Part shown: piece by piece, positions 1 to 11,969 of the stretch
Layout: each line of letters starts with the position of its first letter
How positions within the stretch are numbered: the first letter of the stretch is position 1
DNA from: Pseudomonadota bacterium
Lineage (GTDB): Bacteria > Pseudomonadota > Gammaproteobacteria > Steroidobacterales > Steroidobacteraceae
Direction: 5' to 3'
DNA length: 64,000 bases
Assembly: GCA_021805275.1 (NCBI GenBank)
Contig: JAJZFQ010000200.1
Location: forward strand, 1 to 64,000
The notes under the pieces: model-generated
Databases searched by the model: none
What the model was told of the DNA's origin: nothing
What the model saw: the letters and a program-made list of their open reading frames with translations, nothing else
Translations under genes and position numbers: made by a program

Positions 1-1695
1 GGCGGCCTGCCCCAGCGCCTCGTCCAGGACGGGGTGGTCGAGGAAGCGGCCGTTCTCGAGGCCCTGAACACGTCCCGTGAGCGCAATATCACGCTCGTCA
101 CCCAGCTCGTGGAGAGCGGCGCCGCTCAGGCGCGCGACATTTCGGTCGCGGCTTCGAACGAATTCGGCGTGCCGCTGCTCGATCTGGATGCCCTCACGCT
201 GGACCCCGAGACGGTCGGGCTCGTCAGCGACAAGCTGGTGGCGAAGCACCGGGTGCTGCCGCTGTTCCGCCGCGGCAAGAAGCTGTTCCTCGGCGTCGCC
301 GACCCGACGCACCTGCACGCGATCGATGAGATCAAGTTCCAGACCAGCCTCAGCATCGAGGTGGTGGTCGTCGATGACGACAAGCTGCAGGCCACCATCG
401 ACAAGGCCATCGAGCAGGCCGACAACCGCATCAGTGCCCTCACCGGCGAGGGCGATATGGATCTCGACTCACTCGAGGTCAGCGGTGGGGAGGAGCAGGC
501 CGAGGAGCGGATCGGGCGCGACGATGTCGAGGATGCCCCGATCGTGCGCTTCGTCAATAAAGTGATGGTGGATGCCATTCGGCGCGGCGCTTCGGACATT
601 CATTTCGAGCCCTACGAGAAGATCTATCGGGTTCGCCTGCGCATGGATGGCATTCTGAAGGAAATCGCCCAGCCTCCGGTACAGCTCGGCGGCAAGCTGG
701 CGGCGCGCCTGAAGGTCATGGCCCGCCTCGACATCGCCGAGCGCCGGATGCCCCAGGACGGGCGCATCAAGATGAAGCTGTCGAAGAACCGCGCCATCGA
801 CTTCCGGGTCAGCACCTGCCCGACGCTGTTCGGCGAGAAGGTGGTGATGCGTATTCTCGATCCCTCGCAGGCGATGCTCGGGATCGATTCCCTCGGCTAC
901 GAGCCGTTCCAGAAGGTGCTCTACGAGCAGCACCTGGAGAAGCCCCAGGGGATGATCCTGGTGACCGGTCCTACCGGCAGCGGCAAGACCGTCTCGCTGT
1001 ACACCGGGCTCAACATCCTCAACCGCGAGGGAAACAACATCTCCACCGCGGAAGACCCGGCGGAAATCAACCTTCCCGGGGTCAACCAGGTCAACATCAA
1101 TCCCAAGGTGGGCCTGACCTTCGCGGCAGCCATGCGCGCGTTCCTCCGCCAGGACCCGGACATCATCATGGTCGGTGAGATCCGCGACCTCGAGACCGCG
1201 GAAATCGCCATCAAGGCGGCGCAGACCGGACACCTGGTGCTCTCGACGCTGCACACCAACGATGCGCCGCAGACGCTCACCCGTCTGGTGGACATGGGCG
1301 TGAAGCCCTACGCCATCGCCACCTCGGTCAGCCTGATCATCGCCCAGCGGCTGGCGCGCAAGCTGTGCACCCAGTGCAAGCAGCCGCTCGAGATCCCCTC
1401 CGAGGCTTTGCTGAAGGAAGGGTTCGACGAGGCCGACGTGCGCGCCGGCTTTCGGCTCTACCGACCGGTCGGTTGCTCGGCCTGCACCGACGGCTACAAG
1501 GGCCGCACGGGCATCTATCAGGTGATGCCCGTCACGAACGACATCGCCCGCATCATTCTCGCCGGTGGCGGCGCCATGGAGATCGGCGATCAGGCCGCTC
1601 GCGAGGGCATCTGGGATCTGCGCCGCGCGGGCCTGGAGAAGGTCAAGTCGGGCGTGACCAGCCTCGAGGAAATCAACAGCGTCACCATCGACTGA
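1..1695 (+). CDS. pilB: Type IV pilus assembly ATPase PilB (5' end outside window)
   Basis: PilB is the hexameric cytoplasmic ATPase that powers pilin polymerisation in type IV pili. The frame is open from base 1, so the start codon lies upstream; 564 residues are visible, close to the usual ~566, so only a few are missing. The N-terminal part has a MshEN/GspE_N-like segment (around 'VPLLDLDAL'). The core carries Walker A GPTGSGKT (visible residues 323-330), a degenerate Walker B with DPDIIMVGEIRD, and the His box STLHTND. Two CxxC pairs (456/459 and 492/495) form the zinc-binding site typical of assembly ATPases. It is followed after 17 bp by pilC and then pilD, the standard pilBCD order, which favours PilB over the type II secretion homologue GspE. 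Confidence 0.96.
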   Translation, partial: GGLPQRLVQDGVVEEAAVLEALNTSRERNITLVTQLVESGAAQARDISVAASNEFGVPLLDLDALTLDPETVGLVSDKLVAKHRVLPLFRRGKKLFLGVADPTHLHAIDEIKFQTSLSIEVVVVDDDKLQATIDKAIEQADNRISALTGEGDMDLDSLEVSGGEEQAEERIGRDDVEDAPIVRFVNKVMVDAIRRGASDIHFEPYEKIYRVRLRMDGILKEIAQPPVQLGGKLAARLKVMARLDIAERRMPQDGRIKMKLSKNRAIDFRVSTCPTLFGEKVVMRILDPSQAMLGIDSLGYEPFQKVLYEQHLEKPQGMILVTGPTGSGKTVSLYTGLNILNREGNNISTAEDPAEINLPGVNQVNINPKVGLTFAAAMRAFLRQDPDIIMVGEIRDLETAEIAIKAAQTGHLVLSTLHTNDAPQTLTRLVDMGVKPYAIATSVSLIIAQRLARKLCTQCKQPLEIPSEALLKEGFDEADVRAGFRLYRPVGCSACTDGYKGRTGIYQVMPVTNDIARIILAGGGAMEIGDQAAREGIWDLRRAGLEKVKSGVTSLEEINSVTID

Positions 1696-1712
1696 CGCAG
1701 GACAGCGAACCC

Positions 1713-2948
1713 ATGGCTACCGCAACCTCCCCGACCCTGAAGACGTCCAAGCCCGACGTCCCGTTCCTCTGGGAGGGCCGGGACAAGCGCGGGCAGCGCG
1801 TCAAGGGCAACACCATGGCGCCCGACGAGACGGCCGTGCGCGCCGAGCTGCGCCGCCAGGGGATCATTCCGGCGCGCGTGCGCCGCAAGCGTGACAGCCT
1901 CAGGGGCGGCCGGGTCAACGCCGCCGACATCGCGCTCTTTGCCCGGCAGCTCGCCACCATGCTGGTCGCCGGCATCCCCATGGTGCAGGCGTTCGAGATC
2001 GTGGCGAGCGGTGTCGACAAACCCTCCGTCCGCACCCTCATTCTGGCCGTCAAGGCGGATGTCGAGTCGGGCACTTCGCTGCACGAGGCGCTCGCCAAGC
2101 AACCCCTCTACTTCGACGATCTGTTCGTCAACCTGGTACGCGCCGGGGAGCAGGCGGGCGCACTCGACACGCTGCTCGACAAGATCGCGACCTACAAGGA
2201 GAAGTCCGAGGCGATCAAGAAGAAGGTCAAGAAGGCGCTGTTCTATCCGGCCTCCGTGCTGATCGTGGCGTTCATCGTCACCACGGTGCTGATGATCTTC
2301 GTGATCCCGGAGTTCCAGAAGCTCTTCCAGGGCTTCGGCGCGAACCTGCCGGCGTTCACGCTGTTCGTGATCAACATCTCGAACGCCGTGCGCCATCACG
2401 GCATCTGGATCGCGCTCGTCATCGGCGCGGCAGGCTGGGTGTTCCTGTATTTCCAGAAGCGCTCGCGCAGGATGCGCGAGGTCCTCGATCGGATGTCGCT
2501 GAAGATCCCGATCATCGGGCCCATCCTCAACAAGGCGGCCATCGCCCGTTACGCGCGCACGCTCGCGACCATGTTCGCCGCCGGCGTGCCGCTGGTCGAG
2601 GCGCTGGAATCGGTGGCCGGCGCCACCGGCAACATCATCTACGAGAACGCGGTGCTCAGGATGCGCGACGAGGTGGCCACGGGCCAGCGCCTGCAGCGCG
2701 CCATGGAAGCGCAGGGCATCTTTCCCAACATGGTCGTGCAGATGATCGCGGTCGGCGAGGAAGCCGGCTCGCTCGATGAGATGGCCGGCAAGGTGGCGAC
2801 GTTCTACGAGGCCGAGGTGGACAACGCGGTGGACGCGATGTCGAGCCTGCTCGAGCCGCTGATCATGGTGATCCTCGGCGTCATCGTCGGCGGCCTGGTC
2901 ATCGCGATGTACCTGCCGATCTTCCAGCTCGGCAACGTCGTCCACTGA
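1713..2948 (+). CDS. pilC: Type IV pilus inner-membrane platform protein PilC
   Basis: PilC is the inner-membrane platform on which PilB acts during pilus assembly. The ATG at 1713 is preceded by an AGGAC-like ribosome site and gives 411 aa, matching the family (~405). Two T2SSF domains are visible (about 70-195 and 275-400), each with the pattern 'FARQLATMLVAGIP' / 'YARTLATMFAAGVP'. Membrane segments lie near residues 177-199, 227-247 and 380-403. A longer upstream open frame exists but overlaps pilB and has no homology. The close spacing to pilB and pilD indicates one operon. Confidence 0.96.
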   Translation: MATATSPTLKTSKPDVPFLWEGRDKRGQRVKGNTMAPDETAVRAELRRQGIIPARVRRKRDSLRGGRVNAADIALFARQLATMLVAGIPMVQAFEIVASGVDKPSVRTLILAVKADVESGTSLHEALAKQPLYFDDLFVNLVRAGEQAGALDTLLDKIATYKEKSEAIKKKVKKALFYPASVLIVAFIVTTVLMIFVIPEFQKLFQGFGANLPAFTLFVINISNAVRHHGIWIALVIGAAGWVFLYFQKRSRRMREVLDRMSLKIPIIGPILNKAAIARYARTLATMFAAGVPLVEALESVAGATGNIIYENAVLRMRDEVATGQRLQRAMEAQGIFPNMVVQMIAVGEEAGSLDEMAGKVATFYEAEVDNAVDAMSSLLEPLIMVILGVIVGGLVIAMYLPIFQLGNVVH

Positions 2949-2949
2949 C

Positions 2950-3846
2950 GTGCCCTCGGCCGCGCTCCTCGCCCAGTCGCCCGCCCTGTACATCGGCACC
3001 TGCCTGGTGCTGGGGCTGGCGATCGGGAGTTTTCTGAACGTCGTCATCCACCGCCTGCCCATCATGCTCGAGCGGCACTGGCGGGCACAGTGCGCCGAGC
3101 TCAGCACGGACGCAGGCACGCTCCCGGCGCAGACCGAGCGCTACAACCTCGTCGTGCCGCGCTCGGCCTGCCCGACCTGCCATGCGCCGATTGCGGCCCG
3201 GCATAACATCCCGGTACTGAGCTTTCTGTGGCTGCGCGGCCGCTGCGCCGGTTGCGGGGCGCGCATCAGCCCGCGCTACCCGCTCGTGGAGGCGCTGACG
3301 GGGCTGCTCTCGGCGCTGGTGGCGTGGCGGTTCGGGTTCGGGTGGCCGACGCTCGCGGCCCTGGTGCTGACCTGGTTCCTGGTGGCACTGGCGGTCATCG
3401 ACATCGACCACCAGCTGCTGCCCGACAGTCTGACCCTGCCGCTGATGTGGATCGGGCTGGTGCTGAGCCTGTTCGTGCCGGCCGCGGGCGGGGTACCCGT
3501 GCCGGTCGACCCGCGCGCCAGTCTGATCGGGGCCGCGGCGGGATACCTCAGCCTCTGGGGCGTCTATCACCTGTTTCGGGCGCTCACGGCGAAGGAAGGC
3601 ATGGGTTACGGGGATTTCAAGCTGCTCGCAGCCCTCGGGGCCTGGCTCGGCTGGCAGATGCTGCTGCCGACCGTGCTGCTCGCCGCCGGCGTCGGGGCAA
3701 TCGTCGGGATCGTGTTGATCGTCGCTCGTGGCCGCAGCAGCGCCGTTCCGATCGCCTTCGGTCCGTTCCTCGCCGCGGCCGGATGGCTGATGCTCCTGTA
3801 CGGGCACCAGCTGGTCGGCCTGTACCTGGGGCTGTATCCGGGCTGA
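2950..3846 (+). CDS. pilD: Prepilin peptidase / N-methyltransferase PilD
   Basis: PilD cleaves the leader of prepilins and methylates the new N-terminal residue in the inner membrane. The start is a GTG one base after the pilC stop; 298 aa is normal. The N-terminal A24_N methylase domain keeps both zinc-binding pairs (CPTC and CAGC), so this is the bifunctional type. The aspartyl protease residues are in 'AVIDIDHQLLPD' and in 'GMGYGDFKLLA', the GxGD-type active site. About seven or eight hydrophobic segments span the protein. It probably also serves type II secretion pseudopilins if the genome has them. Confidence 0.95.
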   Translation: MPSAALLAQSPALYIGTCLVLGLAIGSFLNVVIHRLPIMLERHWRAQCAELSTDAGTLPAQTERYNLVVPRSACPTCHAPIAARHNIPVLSFLWLRGRCAGCGARISPRYPLVEALTGLLSALVAWRFGFGWPTLAALVLTWFLVALAVIDIDHQLLPDSLTLPLMWIGLVLSLFVPAAGGVPVPVDPRASLIGAAAGYLSLWGVYHLFRALTAKEGMGYGDFKLLAALGAWLGWQMLLPTVLLAAGVGAIVGIVLIVARGRSSAVPIAFGPFLAAAGWLMLLYGHQLVGLYLGLYPG

Positions 3847-3882
3847 GACGGGCTGGCGCCCCCCGCCGGCCGAAAACCGCGC

Positions 3883-3888
3883 TACAAT
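3883..3888 (+). promoter_or_regulatory. Candidate -10 element for coaE-zapD-yacG
   Basis: TACAAT lies 13 bp before the coaE ATG. No convincing -35 hexamer is seen 16-18 bp upstream. If used, the coaE transcript would have an almost absent leader. Confidence 0.35.
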
Positions 3889-3901
3889 CCGGCGCTTACG
3901 C

Positions 3902-4507
3902 ATGAAAATCCTTCGCATCGGCCTCACCGGAGGCATCGCCAGCGGCAAGTCCACTGCGGCCGACCTGTTCGCCGCTCGCGGCGTGCCCATCATCGACACC
4001 GACAAGATCGCCCGCGACGTGGTCGAGCCTGGCCAGCCGCCGCTCGAGCGGCTCGTCGAGCGGTTCGGCCGGGGCATCCTCACCCCCGACGGGCATCTCG
4101 ACCGACCGAAACTGCGCGAGATCGTCTTCTCCGACCCCAAGGCCCGCGCCGACCTCGAGGCGCTCACGCACCCGGCGATCGGCTCGGCGGTCGAGGCGCT
4201 CGCCGCTGCCGCTGGCGGTCCCTACCAGATCCTGGTCATCCCGCTACTCGTGGAGAAGGGCTTGGCCGGCCGGTTCGACCGGGTGCTGGTGGTCGACTGC
4301 CCCGAGGAGATGCAGCTCGAGCGGCTGCAGAAGCGCGATGGCTCCTCGAGCGAACAGGCGCGCGCGATGCTCAATGCGCAGGCCTCGCGCGCGGCGCGCC
4401 TGAAGGCTGCTCACGATGTCATCCACAACGAGTCGGACGTGGGGGCGCTGCGTGAGCAAGTTGCGACGCTGCACCAACGCTACCTGGATCTTGCCGCCAA
4501 GTCCTGA
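3902..4507 (+). CDS. coaE: Dephospho-CoA kinase
   Basis: CoaE phosphorylates the ribose 3'-OH of dephospho-CoA in the last step of coenzyme A synthesis. The 201-aa protein has the family's usual length (~200). The P-loop GGIASGKST is at the N-terminus (residues 9-17), followed by the substrate-binding 'DTDKIARDVVEPG' and the lid region with 'RLQKRDG'. The location directly after pilD and before zapD/yacG is the conserved gammaproteobacterial arrangement. Confidence 0.96.
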   Translation: MKILRIGLTGGIASGKSTAADLFAARGVPIIDTDKIARDVVEPGQPPLERLVERFGRGILTPDGHLDRPKLREIVFSDPKARADLEALTHPAIGSAVEALAAAAGGPYQILVIPLLVEKGLAGRFDRVLVVDCPEEMQLERLQKRDGSSSEQARAMLNAQASRAARLKAAHDVIHNESDVGALREQVATLHQRYLDLAAKS

Positions 4508-4574
4508 ACAACATGCGCTGCGCGACGAGCAATGACGTTTACGTGACAGGTACTCGTCGCGCACAATAGCCCCC

Positions 4575-5429
4575 ATGACCACCGATACCGCCGAACTTGC
4601 GGCTCCCGCCCATGCCGCCGCTGCGTCTACGCCCGTCGGCAGCGCGCCGCTGACCCAGGAAGACGGCCGGATTCTGGTCTTCGAGCAGCCCCTCAACGAG
4701 CGCATGCGCACGTTCCTGCGGCTGGACTTCCTCTACAACCAGGCGCTCTACCATAACGAGACCGGCAGCCAGTGGGGCAGCCGCGCCGCCGTGGGGAGCC
4801 TGATCGACATCCTGGCGGTCGTCTCGCGCAGTGACCTGCGCTCGGACGCGCTGAAGGAAATCGAGCGCCAACTGCAGCTGCTCGGGGAGTACCAGTCCCG
4901 ACCCGGGGTCGATACCCAACGGCTGAAGACCTTCATCGGCAACCTCGGACGGCTGCGCGCGGACCTGATGAACGCCGGCGTGGCCTGCCAGCAGCCGCTG
5001 CGGGACTCGGAGTTCCTGAACGCCGTGAAGCACCGCAGCAGCATTCCCGGTGGCACCTGCGAGTTCGACCTGCCCGATTACCTGTACTGGCTCTCCGAGC
5101 CCGACGAGGCGCGCATGCAGGCCTTCAGCCAGTGGCTCGCGGTGCTGCGGCCGCTGTGCGACGCGGTGGCCGAGCTGCTGTGGCTCACGCGCCAGTTCGG
5201 CCGCACCCGCCAGGAGTGCGCCCGCGGCGGCACGTTCACCATCACCTTCGAGCGGGACAATCCGCTGCAGATGCTGCGCATCATGCTGCCGGCCGAGACC
5301 GGGCTGTACCCGGAGGTGAGCGGCAGCCATCATCGCTGCAGCGTGCGCTTCCTGAGCTGGAAAGGCCTCTCCGAGCGCGCCGCGCAGACCAGCGAGGACG
5401 TGCCGTTCCAGCTGAGCACCTGCGCCTGA
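4575..5429 (+). CDS. zapD: Cell division protein ZapD (FtsZ-bundling)
   Basis: ZapD binds the C-terminal tail of FtsZ and cross-links protofilaments at the Z-ring. The conserved opening '[16 protein letters not shown]' is clear, with later signatures 'RFLSWKG' and '[10 protein letters not shown]'. The protein is 284 aa, about 35 longer than the E. coli form; the excess is an Ala-rich N-terminal tail of about 30 residues before the conserved domain. A CACAAT element 10 bp before the ATG may be its own -10. It sits between coaE and yacG, as in many Gammaproteobacteria. Confidence 0.94.
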   Translation: MTTDTAELAAPAHAAAASTPVGSAPLTQEDGRILVFEQPLNERMRTFLRLDFLYNQALYHNETGSQWGSRAAVGSLIDILAVVSRSDLRSDALKEIERQLQLLGEYQSRPGVDTQRLKTFIGNLGRLRADLMNAGVACQQPLRDSEFLNAVKHRSSIPGGTCEFDLPDYLYWLSEPDEARMQAFSQWLAVLRPLCDAVAELLWLTRQFGRTRQECARGGTFTITFERDNPLQMLRIMLPAETGLYPEVSGSHHRCSVRFLSWKGLSERAAQTSEDVPFQLSTCA

Positions 5430-5439
5430 GGCGGCCCCC

Positions 5440-5634
5440 GTGCAGGTGAAATGCCCGACGTGCCAGCGCTCCATCGAGTGGGCGCAGGCGGCCTATCGGC
5501 CGTTCTGCAGCGAGCGCTGCCGGCTGATCGACCTCGGGAGCTGGCTCAGCGAGCGCAACGCCATCCCCGGGGAGCCGGCGGCGAGCGGTAACGGCAGCGA
5601 GCCCGAGCTCGCGCCGCAGCCCACGCGCCCCTGA
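5440..5634 (+). CDS. yacG: DNA gyrase inhibitor / zinc protein YacG
   Basis: YacG is a small zinc-finger protein known in E. coli to bind GyrB and inhibit gyrase. The protein is 64 aa with a GTG start ten bases after the zapD stop. The four zinc ligands are seen in 'VKCPTCQ' near the N-terminus and '[13 protein letters not shown]' further on. The C-terminal tail is low-complexity. It ends on a TGA that abuts the stop of the convergent gene, inside the palindrome CCCTGATCAGGG (5629-5640). Confidence 0.93.
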   Translation: MQVKCPTCQRSIEWAQAAYRPFCSERCRLIDLGSWLSERNAIPGEPAASGNGSEPELAPQPTRP

Positions 5635-6039
5635 TCAGGGAAACTTGATCTTCCCGCCGCCGGGGCCCGCGCCCGGACCACCGCCGAGCGCGCCGGCTCC
5701 GACCTCCGGCACCACGATGCGCGAGGCCGCCTCGCGGCGCATTTCGCGCGCCTCGTCGATGGCCTGCTCGATCGCCATGCGGACCCCCTCGGAGAAGTTT
5801 GCGAGCGCCTCGGCGAGCGTCGTGCCCGGCAGCTCGAACGACAGCGGCAGGATGCCCGCAGGCGTCAGCAGCTGGGTCTGTCCGGAGAACTGCACCGTGC
5901 GGGACGGATCGGGCGATCCGTCCCGGTTCACCGGCGTCAGCCGGCGGATGGTGCCGGCCCTGCGGTCGGTGAACAGCTCCTCGCGGTAGAGGTTGTCCGA
6001 GTCGAGCTGGACCTCGGGTACGTCATTCGGGGCGGCCAT
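5635..6039 (-). CDS. Uncharacterised small protein downstream of mutT
   Basis: I do not recognise this 134-aa protein. No signal peptide or membrane segment is visible. The body is a mixed-polarity domain (about residues 10-110), with an amphipathic segment 'MAIEQAIDEAREMRREAAS' near the middle to C-terminal part. The last ~20 residues are a Gly/Pro-rich tail ending KIKFP. The ATG overlaps the mutT 3' end by 17 bp and has a GAGGG ribosome site, so it is very likely translated with mutT and secA. GC-rich codon use matches the neighbours, which supports a real gene. Confidence 0.75.
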   Translation of the reverse strand: MAAPNDVPEVQLDSDNLYREELFTDRRAGTIRRLTPVNRDGSPDPSRTVQFSGQTQLLTPAGILPLSFELPGTTLAEALANFSEGVRMAIEQAIDEAREMRREAASRIVVPEVGAGALGGGPGAGPGGGKIKFP

Positions 6040-6457
6040 GGAGGCCCTCGCGTGCTGATGGTCGATTGAGCCATTCTACCAGCGCGGCGACGAATGGACG
6101 GTCCGCCTCGAGCAGATCCTCCGCGCCGAGGGCACCCGGCTCGACCCACTTCAGCGCCTGCCCTTCGAGCCCGCGTGGCTCGCCCCGGAACCGCTCGACG
6201 ACCCAGAGGGACAGCTCGACGAGGCGGTCCTCGTAGGGGTGTGTCAGGCGCATCATCGGCCAGCCGCCGAGCGGCTCGATTCCGAGCTCCTCGGCGAGCT
6301 CGCGCGCGAGCGCCTCGGCTTCGCTTTCGCCCGGACCGAGCTTGCCGCCCGGGAATTCCCAACGTCCCGCGAGTGGCTTGCCGGCCGGACGTTCGGCAAT
6401 CAGCACCCGGCGGTCGGCGCCGATCAGCGCCGCGGCGACCACCCGCACGGTCTGCAC
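6023..6457 (-). CDS. mutT: 8-oxo-dGTP diphosphatase MutT (Nudix)
   Basis: MutT hydrolyses 8-oxo-dGTP and so removes an oxidised mutagenic nucleotide. The Nudix box is clear: GGKLGPGESEAEAL followed by ARELAEELGI, with the catalytic REL/EE residues intact. The 144-aa length is close to E. coli MutT (129 aa), and there is no thiamine-phosphate synthase fusion, which is common in relatives. The start is GTG, seven bases after the secA stop, so the gene is probably coupled to secA as in many Gammaproteobacteria. Confidence 0.93.
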   Translation of the reverse strand: MQTVRVVAAALIGADRRVLIAERPAGKPLAGRWEFPGGKLGPGESEAEALARELAEELGIEPLGGWPMMRLTHPYEDRLVELSLWVVERFRGEPRGLEGQALKWVEPGALGAEDLLEADRPFVAALVEWLNRPSAREGLHGRPE

Positions 6458-6464
6458 GGGGCGC

Positions 6465-9227
<2,763 letters not shown>

Positions 9228-9364
9228 CTTGACGATCCTGATTCAGGTGCGGAACGCGGCCGCACGCCCCCCGGGGAGGCGGCGCCGCAGAGCCGGGTAT
9301 TCTACGCATTTGGACCCTCCGCTCCTAATGGGCGCCCCGGGCCTGAATTGAAGCGACGGGTCGG

Positions 9365-9383
9365 CGCCCGCGAGGTGCGGGCG
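9365..9383 (-). terminator. GC hairpin after the M23 peptidase gene
   Basis: CGCCCGC and GCGGGCG form a perfect 7-bp stem with a 5-base loop (GAGGT), 18 bp past the stop of the M23 gene. No T-run follows, so it could slow polymerase or protect the mRNA rather than terminate efficiently. Confidence 0.3.
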
Positions 9384-9401
9384 AGCGGGCGGCGGGGGGC
9401 G

Positions 9402-10478
9402 CTAGTGGCCCTGGATCACCTGGGCCAGCGTCAAGTTACGCTGGCCGATGAAGGCGGCGGGGTTGATCTCGTGCCCGTTCTTGAGCACTTCGAAATGCAC
9501 ATGCGGGCCGGTGGAGTAACCGGTGTCGCCCACCAGGGCAATCACGTCCCCGCGCTTGACGGTCTCCCCGACGTGCACCAGGACCTTCTCGGAATGGCCG
9601 TAGCGGGTCGAGTAGCCGTCACCGTGATCGATCTGGACCAGGTTTCCGTAGCCGCCCATCGGGCCGGCCCAGGTCACCACGCCCGCGGCCACCGCCCGGA
9701 TGGGCGTACCCATGGGCGCGGCGAAATCGATGCCCTCGTGGAACTCCTCGGAGCCGGTGAACGGATCGATGCGCTCCCCGAACGGCGAGGAGATGAACCC
9801 AACGCGCACGGGGCGCCCCTCCGGATAGATCTCCTGGTGCACCTTGCGCGAGAGAATCAGGTTCTCGAGCGCCGAGAGCTGCGAGCCGCGCAGATTGACC
9901 TCACCCTGCAGCTGCCCGAGCATCGTTGCGAGTGTGGGCATGCCGGGGCTGCCGCCGGGCAGGTCGGTCTCCGGCCCGCCGAGCGGCGGGTCGTGATTGA
10001 AATCGAATGCGTTGCCGGTAAGCCCAGCCATCTTGGTGAGCCGCTCGCCGAGGGCATCGAGGCGGATCATGTGCGCCTGCAGGTCCCCGACCTGGATGGC
10101 GAGCGCCTCGGCGCGCGCCTGCATCTGCGCGCGCAGGTCGGCGATCTGCTCGCGCTGATCGGCGAGGACATCTGTCCAGTGGGAGGTCTGCAGCAGCGCC
10201 AGATCGCCGCTGCTGCCGCGCCCGAGTGCCATGCCGAAGGCGAATACCCCCGCGAGCAGGGCGAGGACGACGGTCCCCATGGTCGCGAGCATCAGCGGGT
10301 GACGCAGGTTCAGATTGAGCACGCGGGAGCGCCCGTCCCGGGCGAACACGACCACGCTGATCCCCGGCCTCCCCGTACGCAACGCGAGGCGCCGCAGGGG
10401 ATTCAGCCAGCCCAGCCCTGCGGCTGCGCGTCTCAGCCCCGGGCGGTCTGACCGCCCGCGTTCAGCCTTATCGCTCAT
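9402..10478 (-). CDS. M23-family (LytM) murein endopeptidase, membrane-anchored
   Basis: This is a 358-aa peptidoglycan hydrolase or hydrolase activator. A basic N-terminal region of about 55 residues is followed by one transmembrane helix (~63-85), then a helical, coiled-coil-like stretch, then a C-terminal LytM domain (about 235-345). The M23 zinc motifs are intact: HEGIDFAAP (HxxxD) and GPHVHFEV (HxH), so catalysis is likely, unlike degenerate EnvC/NlpD types. Genes of this type upstream of secA and next to lpxC are common in Pseudomonas-like genomes. It diverges from dciA. Confidence 0.9.
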   Translation of the reverse strand: MSDKAERGRSDRPGLRRAAAGLGWLNPLRRLALRTGRPGISVVVFARDGRSRVLNLNLRHPLMLATMGTVVLALLAGVFAFGMALGRGSSGDLALLQTSHWTDVLADQREQIADLRAQMQARAEALAIQVGDLQAHMIRLDALGERLTKMAGLTGNAFDFNHDPPLGGPETDLPGGSPGMPTLATMLGQLQGEVNLRGSQLSALENLILSRKVHQEIYPEGRPVRVGFISSPFGERIDPFTGSEEFHEGIDFAAPMGTPIRAVAAGVVTWAGPMGGYGNLVQIDHGDGYSTRYGHSEKVLVHVGETVKRGDVIALVGDTGYSTGPHVHFEVLKNGHEINPAAFIGQRNLTLAQVIQGH

Positions 10479-10555
10479 TGCCCGCCCCCATCTCGTAGCG
10501 TCACTTGTACAATCACCTGCCGGCCGGGCGTGATCTTGTGACCCGGCGGGCGACT

Positions 10556-10909
10556 ATGCCGAAATTCTCTCAGAGGCACAAGCGAGGCGCGGCCAACGCC
10601 ATCACAAAACGGGGAGCGCCGCGTGCAATTGGCGAGCTGCTCACGCGTGGCGCACCTGTTTTGTCGCAGATCCGCGACCAAGCGGCGCGCCAGACATTCT
10701 GGCAGAGTTGGTTTTCTGAACAGTTGCCCGAGGCACTCGGTGCGCACATCACCGGCGCAGTGGCGCGTGACGGCATCCTAACAGCATTCGCCGATTCGGC
10801 CGCGTGGGCCGCGCGCCTGCGTTACGCACTGCGCGAACTGCAGCCGGCGATCGAGCGTGCCGACCCGGGTGTGCGTGAGATCAGGGTCCGGGTGTTGCCG
10901 CGCGCCTAA
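10556..10909 (+). CDS. dciA: DciA, replicative helicase loader (DUF721)
   Basis: DciA is the ancestral bacterial loader of the DnaB helicase, replaced by phage-derived DnaC in E. coli. The ATG at 10556 gives 117 aa; an in-frame GTG or ATG further upstream would add up to 17 residues without homology. The DUF721 fold is seen in the part with 'LTRGAPVLSQIR' and the KH-like core 'AARLRYALRELQPAIE'. The place between an M23 gene and lpxC is the conserved one for DUF721 genes in this class. A TACAAT (10508-10513) may be its -10. It is convergent with lpxC, nine bases apart. Confidence 0.85.
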   Translation: MPKFSQRHKRGAANAITKRGAPRAIGELLTRGAPVLSQIRDQAARQTFWQSWFSEQLPEALGAHITGAVARDGILTAFADSAAWAARLRYALRELQPAIERADPGVREIRVRVLPRA

Positions 10910-10918
10910 CGGCGCGGC
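10897..10918. terminator. Bidirectional hairpin between dciA and lpxC
   Basis: GCCGCGC and GCGCGGC form a perfect 7-bp stem with an 8-base loop that contains the dciA stop codon. It lies exactly between the convergent dciA and lpxC ends. There is no T-run on either strand. Confidence 0.4.
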
Positions 10919-11836
10919 TCAGCCGCTGCCGAGGGCGGCGGCCTCGAGATAGGAAATCGGCGCCTCGTCATAGGACTCGAAGGCAACCTCTTCCCAGGCC
11001 GAGCGGTCCGCGAGCAATGCACGCAGCAGCTTGTTGTTCAGTCCGTGACCGGACTTGTAGCCGCTGAACTCGCCGATCAGCCCGTGGCCGAGCAGGTACA
11101 GATCGCCGATTGCATCGAGGATCTTGTGCTTGACGAACTCGTCCTCGTAACGCAGTCCGTCCTCGTTCAGGACGCGGAAGTCATCGAGCACGATCGCGTT
11201 GTCGAGATTGCCGCCGAGCGCGAGGTTGTGCGCACGCAGCGTCTCGAGGTCGCGCAGGAAGCCGAAGGTGCGCGCCCGGCTCACTTCCTTCAGAAACGAC
11301 GTGGTGGAAAAGTCCATCGAGGCGCGCTGCGCGCGCCGCTTGAACAGCGGGTGATTGAACTCGATCTCGAAGTTGACCTTGAAGCCGTCGAACGGGTTGA
11401 ACTCGGCCCACTTATCGCCGTCGCTCACCTTCAGCCGCTTGGTGATGCGGATGAAGCGCTTCGGCTCGGAGAGTTCCTCGATGCCGGCGGACTGCAGCAA
11501 GAACACGAACGGCCCCGCGCTGCCATCCATGATCGGCACCTCGGGCGCCGACAGTTCCACCACGGCATTGTCGATGCCGAGCCCGGCGAAGGCCGACAGC
11601 AGATGCTCGACGGTCGAGACGCGCGCCGCGCCCTTGCACAGCGTCGTGCCGAGCATCGTGTCACCGACGTTCTCGGCATTGGCTCGCACGTCGGCCGGAA
11701 CCGGCAGATCGGTGCGCCGGAAGATGATGCCTGAGTCAGCCGGCGCGGGGCGCAGGGTCATCAGCACCTTCTTGCCCGTGTGCAGACCCACGCCCGTCGC
11801 GCGAATCGAATTCTTCAGCGTCCGTTGTCCAACCAT
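10919..11836 (-). CDS. lpxC: UDP-3-O-acyl-N-acetylglucosamine deacetylase LpxC
   Basis: LpxC catalyses the committed step of lipid A synthesis, a zinc-dependent deacetylation. The ATG at 11836 gives 305 aa, the same as E. coli; upstream in-frame starts would add non-homologous sequence. Zinc ligands H78, H237 and D241, the general base E77 and catalytic H264 are all present ('STVEHLLSA', '[10 protein letters not shown]', 'SGYKSGHG'). It follows ftsZ after 185 bp, as in most Gammaproteobacteria, with space for its own promoter. LpxC is commonly controlled by FtsH proteolysis; the C-terminus here ends in small residues (LGSG). Confidence 0.97.
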   Translation of the reverse strand: MVGQRTLKNSIRATGVGLHTGKKVLMTLRPAPADSGIIFRRTDLPVPADVRANAENVGDTMLGTTLCKGAARVSTVEHLLSAFAGLGIDNAVVELSAPEVPIMDGSAGPFVFLLQSAGIEELSEPKRFIRITKRLKVSDGDKWAEFNPFDGFKVNFEIEFNHPLFKRRAQRASMDFSTTSFLKEVSRARTFGFLRDLETLRAHNLALGGNLDNAIVLDDFRVLNEDGLRYEDEFVKHKILDAIGDLYLLGHGLIGEFSGYKSGHGLNNKLLRALLADRSAWEEVAFESYDEAPISYLEAAALGSG

Positions 11837-11969
11837 GAGTGCTAATTCTGAGGTCCGCACGGACCCGGCCCACCCAAGTATGGGCCGACCCGGGCGGGTA
11901 GTGGCGCCGTACCCTACCATAGCCGGCCGATTTACTCCATTTCGCGCCATTTCGCAGGCCGCGCCCGCG

